This document shows, piece after piece, positions 41,395 through 49,000 of a stretch of 58,156 nt of DNA. Under the pieces are notes generated by a model. It was not told the DNA's origin. It did not search any database and saw only the letters and a program-made list of their open reading frames with translations. The translations under genes and the position numbers were made by a program. The DNA is taken from assembly GCA_002404095.1 (NCBI GenBank), contig DHJA01000217.1, positions 20,805 to 78,960 of the forward strand, given 5' to 3'. The stretch comes from Planctomycetaceae bacterium UBA4732 (GTDB lineage Bacteria; Planctomycetota; Planctomycetia; Gemmatales; Gemmataceae). Numbering within the stretch: the stretch's first letter is position 1; every line of letters starts with the position of its first letter.

Positions 41395-42285
41395 TTAGCT
41401 CGCGAATACCTTATCCATTCGCTGCGACAAGTCTTTCAGCGCCGCGGCGTCTTTCGATTGCTCGCCCGGCTGCTCGGAAATGCCCCAACCGTTGTAGCCG
41501 ATATCGTCGAGGGCCTTCATAATGGCCGGCCATTTGTCGTCGCCCTCGAAAAAGCGCACATTAAACTTCTTGAATGCGCTATATTCCTTGATGTGCAGCT
41601 TGAGGATGCGCTTGCCCAACACCGGAATCCACTCTTCCGGCTTGCCGTAGCGGAGGACGTTGCCGATGTCGAAGTGCCAGCCGACTTGTGGGCTGTCGAT
41701 GGCGTCAAGGAACGCGACGGCCTGTTCGGGCTTGGTGATGAAGTCGTTCCAGACGTTTTCGATGGCGATCTTCACGTCCAGTTCCACGGCCACGGGAACC
41801 ACGCGCTTGATCTCGGCGACGGAGCGACGGAAGCAGTCGTCGTAGGAAATGTCCTTGTTGACGACGCCGGGGACGAACAGCACGGAGGAGGCGCCGTAGC
41901 GCTTGGCGTCTTGCAGCGCTCGCTGCAAACCTTCACGGCCTTCCTGGCGCACCCGGTCGTCGGGCGAAGAGAGCGGCTTACCCCAATGCGTGTTGCAGCA
42001 GACGCTGGCCGGCTTGAGTCCGGTGTCGTCGAACGCTTTGACCACCTCGTCCTGGTTCATGTGGCTCATCGGCTCGACGCCCTCGAAGCCGGCAGCCTTC
42101 ACGGCGCGGAATTGCTCCAATACCGATCCCTTGTAGGCAATGGTGGCGTACATGATCGCCTTGCGGATGGTGCGTTTCTTCGCCGGCGCTTCGTCGGCGC
42201 GCGCGGCGTTGGGAACAATCGCGGCCGCGGTCAAGGCGCCGCCGAGCTTCAGAAAATCACGCCGGTGTAAGGCTTCTGTCATCAT
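41395..42285 (-). CDS. Sugar phosphate isomerase/epimerase-like TIM-barrel protein, Tat-exported
   Basis: A 296-residue xylose-isomerase-like TIM barrel. The N-terminus MMTEALHRRDFLKLGGALTA is a typical twin-arginine signal. The barrel runs from about residue 45, with FEGVEPMSH on an early strand, the metal-ligand candidates E in IAIENVWNDF (about 177), D in GWHFDIGNVLRYG (about 208), H in LKLHIKEYS (about 234) and the final E in WGISEQPGEQ. Members act as sugar isomerases, inosose dehydratases or hydroxypyruvate isomerases. With the convergent MocA protein it may work on an exported sugar or polyol. Confidence 0.9.
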   Translation of the reverse strand: MMTEALHRRDFLKLGGALTAAAIVPNAARADEAPAKKRTIRKAIMYATIAYKGSVLEQFRAVKAAGFEGVEPMSHMNQDEVVKAFDDTGLKPASVCCNTHWGKPLSSPDDRVRQEGREGLQRALQDAKRYGASSVLFVPGVVNKDISYDDCFRRSVAEIKRVVPVAVELDVKIAIENVWNDFITKPEQAVAFLDAIDSPQVGWHFDIGNVLRYGKPEEWIPVLGKRILKLHIKEYSAFKKFNVRFFEGDDKWPAIMKALDDIGYNGWGISEQPGEQSKDAAALKDLSQRMDKVFAS

Positions 42286-42350
42286 ATTCTCCGTTTCAGG
42301 TGGTTGAAAAAGTAAAGTTTGTCGAAGGCCGGCATAGAGGTTTGACGATG

Positions 42351-42662
42351 CTACTCGTCGCCGAATTGACGCCTTTTCCAGTAAGCGGGCTTTCGACTGC
42401 CATGCGCCACCGCCACGACCTGTAACCGATCCCCACGTTGCCGATACACCAGGATAAATCGAAAACGACGGAGCAGCCGATAGCGGGTTCCGTGCAGGTA
42501 GGTGGGCCAGCGCTCGGGCGACTGCGCGATTTGCTCGAGTGCCGCTTCAAAGGCCGCTTGAAACCGACTAGCGGCCGCGGCGCTACGGCGAAGGTACCAG
42601 CGATAGGCCTTGCGCGCCTCCAAAATGGCGGCCGGGTGAATCTCAATCTCGGACGGAATCAT
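42351..42662 (-). CDS. ParE/RelE-superfamily toxin
   Basis: A 103-residue protein of the ParE/RelE toxin superfamily. The N-terminal helix hairpin EARKAYRWYLRRSAAAASRF and the core strands YRLLRRFRFILVYRQRGDRL and VVAVAHGSRKPAYW match the ParE-like type. In this family the product is a gyrase poison (ParE) or an mRNA interferase (RelE); the sequence favours ParE. It overlaps the upstream antitoxin gene by 20 bases, so the pair is translationally coupled with the antitoxin first. Confidence 0.88.
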   Translation of the reverse strand: MIPSEIEIHPAAILEARKAYRWYLRRSAAAASRFQAAFEAALEQIAQSPERWPTYLHGTRYRLLRRFRFILVYRQRGDRLQVVAVAHGSRKPAYWKRRQFGDE

Positions 42663-42891
42663 TCGCGTCCTCGAAGATCATTCGCCTCGCTTCGGACCAG
42701 GGGATCGGCTTGACGATGCCCTGATCCAGGTCGGTGATCCGCCGTTCGATTTCGGCCTGCCAGGACCGCTCGGCTTCTGGATCGGTCGCCTCCAAGCTGT
42801 CGAATATGTGACCGGCCAGAGCCTCACGCTCCGAACGAGAAAGCTGCAAGGCTTCGTCCAACAGTTTCTTAGTTTTGGAAGTCATGCCCAT
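42643..42891 (-). CDS. Addiction-module antitoxin
   Basis: An 82-residue antitoxin of the putative addiction module component family (TIGR02574-like). Typical features: LDEALQLSRSEREALAGHIF near the N-terminus, then LEATDPEAERSWQAEIERRI and the C-terminal segment IPWSEARRMIFE that binds the ParE/RelE toxin. Two possible starts, ATG 42891 or 42885, follow GAAGG. It precedes and overlaps the toxin gene at 42351. Confidence 0.9.
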   Translation of the reverse strand: MGMTSKTKKLLDEALQLSRSEREALAGHIFDSLEATDPEAERSWQAEIERRITDLDQGIVKPIPWSEARRMIFEDANDSVRD

Positions 42892-43027
42892 ATTCTACCT
42901 TCCTTACCGGCGACCGCAATCTTTCTTTCGCCGCGCCCCTTGTGAAGCCCTGCCACGGCGGTTATGGTAGCATCGTCAGCTGGCGTACCCGCCCCAACCA
43001 AACGACATCCACCCGCGGAGATACCGT

Positions 43028-44344
43028 ATGTCCCGTTTCGCTATGCGTCTCCTCCTTGCCGCCTACCTGGCTCTACTCGCTTGCGCACCGACGCGGGCCG
43101 GCAACTGGCCCCAATGGCGCGGCCCAACCGGAGACGGCGTCAGCGACGAGACCGGCCTGCCGTTGAATTGGTCCAACGACTCCGGCCTCCTGTGGAAATT
43201 CCCGCTCGACGGGCCGGCGTCTAGCTCGCCTATCGTCTGGGGCGACGCCGCTTTTCTTACTACACAAGAGGGCGATAACCTCTCTCTTGTAAAGATCAAC
43301 GTGAAGACGGGTCAGGCGGAGTGGACGCAAAAAGTCGGCAGCGGTGAGACGCCGCGCGCTCCCCTGAAGGCCAAGTCCGCCGATGAACGCCGTCATCAAA
43401 AGTTCCACGCCTTGCAAAACCTCGCCAGCCCGACGCCGGCGACTGACGGCGAAATCGTCGTCGTTCACTTCGGCAACGGCGATCTCGCCGCCTACGACTA
43501 TGCCGGCAAACAACTCTGGCGGCACAACCTGCAAGACGATTATGGGATCTACACGATCTGGTGGGGCCACGCCAATAGCCCGATTATTTACAAAGATTTA
43601 GTCGTTAATGTTTGTATGCAGGATTCGCTCGCCGACTTGTCCGGCAGCCCCGTGGAGAGTTATCTCGTCGCCTTCGATAAGCGTACCGGCCAAGTGAAAT
43701 GGAAGACGGCGCGCCAGACCAAGGCGAGCGCCGAGGAATGTGACGCCTACACGACGCCAGTCGTCCGCACTGTCGGCGGCAGCCAGCAACTGGTTGTGAT
43801 GGGCGGCAATCAGCTCGACGCCTACGACCCAGACACGGGCAAGCAGCTTTGGTTCCTCTCCGGCCTCGTCGGCGGCCGAACCGTCACGGGGCCGACGTTG
43901 ACGGACGGCCTCGTCTTCGCCACGCGCGGCAAGAAGGGGCCGTTGGTGGCGGTCAAACCGGAAGGCGCCGGCGAACTGCCGGAAAAGGACATCGTCTGGC
44001 AAGCGACGCAGGACACGCCCGACGCCAGTTCGCCGGTCGCCTTGAAGGGATTGCTTTTCTGGATCACCGACAATGGTTTTGCCGTCTGCCGCGATATAAA
44101 GACCGGCGACGTGAAGTGGAAGGAGCGAATTCCCGGCGATTTCAAGGCGTCACCTGTGGCCGCCGACGGCCGCATCTACTTCCTTAACCGGGCGGGGCAA
44201 TGCACGGTTGTGGCCGCGTCGGACAAGTTTGAGAAGCTGGCCGTCAACAGCCTCGACGGTGAGACGAACGCATCGCCAGCCATCGCGGGCGGGCGCATTT
44301 ATATTCGCACTAGCAAAGCGCTTTATTGCATCGGGACGAAGTGA
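43028..44344 (+). CDS. Exported PQQ-like beta-propeller protein
   Basis: A 438-residue secreted beta-propeller of the outer membrane protein assembly factor BamB/PQQ-repeat type common in planctomycetes. A signal peptide (1-24) ends at TRAGNWPQWRGPTGDGVSDE, the hallmark WPQWRGP start of this family. Blades follow with repeated DxxTGxxxW signatures (NVKTGQAEWTQ, DKRTGQVKWKT, DPDTGKQLWFL, DIKTGDVKWKE). No catalytic residues of PQQ alcohol dehydrogenases are seen, so binding or scaffolding is more likely than oxidation. It is convergent with the TlpA-like selenoprotein candidate. Confidence 0.9.
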   Translation: MSRFAMRLLLAAYLALLACAPTRAGNWPQWRGPTGDGVSDETGLPLNWSNDSGLLWKFPLDGPASSSPIVWGDAAFLTTQEGDNLSLVKINVKTGQAEWTQKVGSGETPRAPLKAKSADERRHQKFHALQNLASPTPATDGEIVVVHFGNGDLAAYDYAGKQLWRHNLQDDYGIYTIWWGHANSPIIYKDLVVNVCMQDSLADLSGSPVESYLVAFDKRTGQVKWKTARQTKASAEECDAYTTPVVRTVGGSQQLVVMGGNQLDAYDPDTGKQLWFLSGLVGGRTVTGPTLTDGLVFATRGKKGPLVAVKPEGAGELPEKDIVWQATQDTPDASSPVALKGLLFWITDNGFAVCRDIKTGDVKWKERIPGDFKASPVAADGRIYFLNRAGQCTVVAASDKFEKLAVNSLDGETNASPAIAGGRIYIRTSKALYCIGTK

Positions 44345-44349
44345 ATTCC

Positions 44350-44385
44350 TTTAGCCGCGACCCGGAGGGGAGCGCGTCTCCCCTC
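44350..44385. terminator. Damaged family B palindrome between convergent genes
   Basis: Bases 44350-44377 match the left arm of the 39838-39900 palindrome with one change, but the right arm is reduced to CTCCCCTC (44378-44385), which pairs with GAGGGGAG (44365-44372) around CGCGT. It lies between the convergent propeller and TlpA-like genes and may still act as a terminator. Confidence 0.6.
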
Positions 44386-44404
44386 TCAAGATCGCAATTG
44401 CCTT

Positions 44405-45667
44405 TTACTTGCCGTCTTTATCCGCTTCCTTGAGGAGTTGATCGACGGCCTTGTCCATTGATTCGCCACGAACATTCTTGAAGCGAATAACGCCCTTGGC
44501 GTCGACCACATAGGTCGTCGGCCAACCGCTGACGTTCCATTTCGTGGATATCGGGCCGCTGGTACCGTCCGGACCGTCCCAAAACGAGCGCCACGTAATG
44601 TGTTCCTTTTCCATGGCTTTCTTCAGTTCATCCTTATCCACGTCGCTGTTGACGCCAACAAGAGCGAAGGGCTTGTCTTCGAGCCTTTTCACGAGCGACC
44701 GCTCGTGCGCGTACATCGCGCGGCAGGGGCCTCACCAATTGCCCCAGAAGTCGATGACAACCACCTTTCCGCGATAATCGCTGAGCTTGAGGGATTTGCC
44801 GTCTAGGTCTTCCGCCGCGATGTCCGGCGCTTCCTTGCCGACGGCGAGGTGGCGGATTTCAAACAGTTCCCCCGTCGCGCGATCCGCGACGGTGGTTTTC
44901 TTCATGGTGACCGGGTTGGTATACAAAACGACGTCGCCGTACTTGGTGTTGGCCTCTTCAAAGACGGCCTCCATTTCCTTTGCCAGCTTGTCGGGGTCCG
45001 CCTCCTTCAGTCTCTCCGTTTCTTGTATGCCAAGAAATCCTCGCATCGAGTTGGCTTCAGCAGGCTGTTCTTTAAGCCTTCGGACGAGGGCGACGACGTG
45101 GTTCAAATGGTCGCCCAAATACAAGCAAGCCTTGCCTTTTGCTTCCCGCGCGGGATTCTTTTCCAAGACGGCTCGCAAGAATTCTTCCATTTTAGGCGAG
45201 GGAATGTACGCGTAATCAAGGCCGGCAAGGTCATTCATCAGAGGGGCGATTTTAGGGTTGGCCGCATAGTCCTTAATCAGCATGTCCCAAGCACGCCCAC
45301 GACTTTTTGGGTTCTTTTCGTCGTAGGCGGCGTTGGTCACAAGCCACCGCAAAGCCTTAACCGCCGCCTCCAAGTCGTTGGGGTTCTTCTCCACCAAATC
45401 CCAAAGACTATCAATTGTGGCCTCAGCTTTGGTAAACGGGACAATGGCCGCGGAGCGCTCCGCGTCCGTCTTGGCATTTTTTAGCTTTTCTTCTCTGTCT
45501 TTGTAGAATTCCATCACGGCCTTTTGATGGGCCGTGATGAGCGCGTCCACTTCCTCGGCGGCCTTCGATTTCGCGGCTTCCTTGGGTTCGTCTTTCCCAT
45601 CGGCGCGACCCTTGAGTGCCGGCAACCCGACCAGCAGCATCAAGGCCCCTACAGCCAACCATCGCAT
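44405..45667 (-). CDS. TlpA-like thioredoxin-fold protein, putative selenoprotein (UGA at the catalytic Cys)
   Basis: Secreted thiol:disulfide oxidoreductase-like protein of 420 residues if the TGA at 44732-44734 is read through. ATG 45667 has GGAGGA upstream and opens a signal peptide (1-22). Residues 25-285 are helical; the thioredoxin/TlpA domain starts near 287 (GKEAPDIAAEDLDGKSLKLS). The active site reads VVVIDFWGNW-U-GPCRAMYAHE: U312 replaces the first Cys of CxxC, C315 is kept, and the cis-Pro loop GWPTTYVVD follows. The frame is identical on both sides of the TGA and ends at a TAA-type stop after DKDGK. Downstream of the UGA lies a SECIS-like hairpin (44690-44707). The alternative is a nonsense mutation or sequencing error. 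Confidence 0.8.
44690..44707 (-). promoter_or_regulatory. Candidate bacterial SECIS hairpin
   Basis: In the mRNA, CACGAGC (44707-44701) pairs perfectly with GCUCGUG (44696-44690) around a GGUC tetraloop. The loop begins 32 nt after the UGA codon, within the spacing known for bacterial SECIS elements, and GGUC is the core of the E. coli fdhF SECIS loop that SelB recognises. A weaker hairpin (44707-44721, loop AUGUA) lies closer to the UGA and is mutually exclusive only at one base. Confidence 0.6.
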
Positions 45668-46035
45668 CGTGATTCCTCCGGTGAAATGAAAAAAGAGGGC
45701 GCAGTCAGGATCAACCGATCTTCCCTGCTGAACGCTCTCTCTGGCTTCGACTCCATCGCTAAGGCTACACGTCCGACGACACAGGTGCAACCATTTTCCC
45801 CAAAAGTCGGCCAGTGGCAGGGTCGGGCGCCGCGGAAAAGTCTGGGCCAAATAAAGGGTGGTTAGGACAGGAGAGGGCGAATCGTTCGCCGCGAGGAGGC
45901 CGGCGCTGGCGCGGCCGGGACGGTTAGTTCAAGGGAGTGAAAGTGCGGATAGAAAAGGGCGTACGGGGATACCGACGCCGGACAACCTCCCTGTTGCCCG
46001 GCGCATGAAGGATTACCTGTTACGGCGAAGCGCCA
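45668..46035. other. 368-base gap, nothing recognised
   Basis: This holds the leader and presumably the promoter of the TlpA-like gene and the downstream end of the large heme/copper protein gene. I find no coding region, hairpin or known RNA motif in it. Confidence 0.5.
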
Positions 46036-49000
46036 TTACGGCGCGGCGGCGTGATGGTGATCGTGCCCGCCGGCGAACAGCTTGTTATGCTCATTGCCGC
46101 CGGCCGCGACGAAAGCCACCAGATCAAGTATCTCCTCCGCCGACAGCTTGTCGAGCAGCCCCTTCGGCATCAGCGAGGTGGGCGACGCCTTCTTGGTGTC
46201 AATGTCCGCCAAGTTAAGGACCACCGGCGCCGTCTTGGCCAGCGGATTCTCGATCACCTCCACCGTGGTCGGCGTGGTCTTGATTATCAGCCCAGTTATC
46301 ACCTTGCCGTCCTGCATAGTGAATATCCACGTCTGATACTTCTCATTGATGCGGAACGACGGCTCGACAATATCATGCAGCACCTCGACAGGCGTTTGCC
46401 GCTTTGGATCCAATTTGGTCAGGTCGGGGCCGAACTCGTTACCGAGGCCGTCCATCTTGTGACAGGAGATGCAGACCGTCACCTGGAAAAGGTGCTTGCC
46501 ATTGCCGAAGGACCGACCCTGTTGAAGCTTTTCGGCCAACGGCGCCAGTTCCGCGAATGTCCATTCTTTCCGCGGCCCCGTGTACTTCAGCATTTCATCC
46601 GCGACCTTCATGGGGTGATGTGCCAGGTAGCCTTCGGCATCGGCGCGATACTCGTCGAGATCCGCGACGACATACAGGGCGCCGTACATCCGCCGCCAGT
46701 GGCCGGGATAGGTGCAGACGTAGGGATAAACGCCGGGCTGGGCGGGGGCGGTGTAGCTGAGGCGCTGCGAATCGCGCGGCGGCAACAGCCGGCTCGCCAG
46801 CAATACCTTTGGAGAGTTCGGGACGTAACCGCGCGCCATCGCGCCCGGATCGGTCGCGGTCGCCTCGTTTTGCGTACCAATCTCTTCGAGCGATCCCGGC
46901 TGCAACACCACGAAATTGTGCGGCATGAGATCGTTATTCTCGAAGAGGATTTCAACCGGCTTGCCGGCCTGCACGACAATACGGTCCTTGTCGTAGAGCA
47001 TCTGGTCCGTGAGCGTGGACAGGCGGATGACGCGCACGCCAAGCTCGCCTAGCTCCTTGCGGACTACCTTCGCCTCTTCCGGCGTCAGCTGCGACGCCAA
47101 GGCGTCGGCCAACTGCATTTCATCCAGGACCGCCGGCGCCGTTCGCTCGGCGACGGGGATCGTGCGGACGTGGGCGAGGAGCGCATCAAGCAACGGCGGG
47201 TTATGCTGGTCTAGGCGTTTCACTTCCGGCCAGTATTGGACCGGGATGCGCGTCAGCGCGTGGACCGCCGCATCTCGATCCGCATCGTTCTTGACGAACT
47301 CGGCGATGGCAAGGAACGTATCGCCTTCCTTGCCGCGCACTGAGCCGAGGCCGTTCATGGCGGCATGGCGGACGGCCCGCTCCGGCGATTCGACGCCGAC
47401 TTCATAGACGACTTTTTCGGCTGGGGCGGGCTGTTTTTCCTTATGGAAAACGACCTTGTGAGAGTTGTCAAGTACCTTGATGGTAAAGCTATCGAGGCGC
47501 TTGCCGAGGCCTTGGTCGGTGCGGTTGAAGATCGCCACTGACGTGATCGGCTGTTCGGCGCCGAGGTCAACTTCCCACCACGGATTGGTGGAGTTTTCCT
47601 CCGTATGGGTTTCGCCGCCGTCCGAGTATTTCCCGCTAGTATTGCCGTCGATTGCTTTGGCGGCCTCTCCGCTGTTGATGGTGCTGCTCTGTGACGCCTT
47701 GCCCTGGCGGGCGATGTTGCGGCCGTCGCTGAAAACTTCTACTTCGGCCAGCGTCAATGTCTTCTTCTTGCCGGGCAGCTCGATGCGGACGTAACGGCCC
47801 ATCACGGTTTTGCCGTCCGTGGATGACGACGACAACTCCTTTGGCAGCCCATTCAGAAGCGCCAGCACCTTGGGATAGAGACTGGCGCGCTGTTCGGCGT
47901 CGCGGATGATCGGCATCGCGTTCACCAAATCCTGAAGAGAAGTCGTGGATTTGAGCGCCAAATCCCACGCCTTATCGACGCTCGCGTCAGCGGCAATCAA
48001 AGCCGCGAACCCGAGTTCGCGCGTCACCGGCAGTTTGGCGCCGGTCGCCATCTTCTCCAGGTCGGGGCGCACATCGGCCAACTCCTTGGCGCCCCGGCTC
48101 GTCAGCAGGCGGACCAGATCGAACACGACGCTTTCGTCTTGGTTGGTCTGTTGCGAATCCTGATTGCGAATCGCCTCGATCAGCACATGCAGCGGACTCT
48201 TGCCTTCGAGCTTCGCCAGCCCGGTTAACGCCTCCTGGCGATATTCGTCGCGCACACTCTTGCGGAACAACAATTCCAGGTAGACGCCCTGGCCGCGCTT
48301 CATCTTGAGCAGGTCGTCGGTGCTAACGCTCTTGAGCAGGTAGCGCGCGCCGGCCGGGGTGGCGAACGAGATGTCTTTCCCTTCCCGGATCGCTTTTGTC
48401 ACATAGGGTTCCAACGCCCTCATGGTTTCGGTGCGGACATAATCGAGATATTCGTCCGTCGGCTGGTCGGCGGAGATCAGGGCGACCTCGACCGCTTCGG
48501 GAACCTTGAAGAAACTGGCGGCGCGAACCGCCTCCAAGCGCACGCGCGGCGCCGGATCGGCCGCGAGTTTACGCAGTAGATTCAGCACATCCGGTACACG
48601 GTCGCGCCAGTAGCACAGCACGCGCGTGGCGGCGGCGCGGGCGTGGAAGTCGGGCGAACTGAGTACGCGCTTGAGCAAGTCCTCATCGACGACGTTGTGG
48701 TATTGGTGAACCCACAATGCCTCCATCCTATTATGTTCGTATTGCGGGTCTTTTTTGTCGAGATTCGCCTCCCATTTGTTCGCCGCCGCGATCACTTCGT
48801 CGCTGTTGCGGCCGCCCAACTCAATCTTGGCGCGATAGCGGACGCGGTCCTCCGGCTCCTTCAATAGCTCCAGCAATTTCTCAATCGGTTCGCCGGCGAT
48901 CTTGGCCGGCTTGAGTAGGTCGCGGCCCTCATAGGTCACGCGGTAGATGCGGCCGTGAATCTTGTCGCGGCTGGGGTCGCGGAGGTTGTGCTGCATGTGG

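Noticed and set aside
44405..44716. Separate small gene starting at ATG 44716
   Set aside because: It lacks a ribosome binding site and is the C-terminal half of the thioredoxin fold, in the same frame as the preceding part; a single gene with a recoded UGA explains it better.
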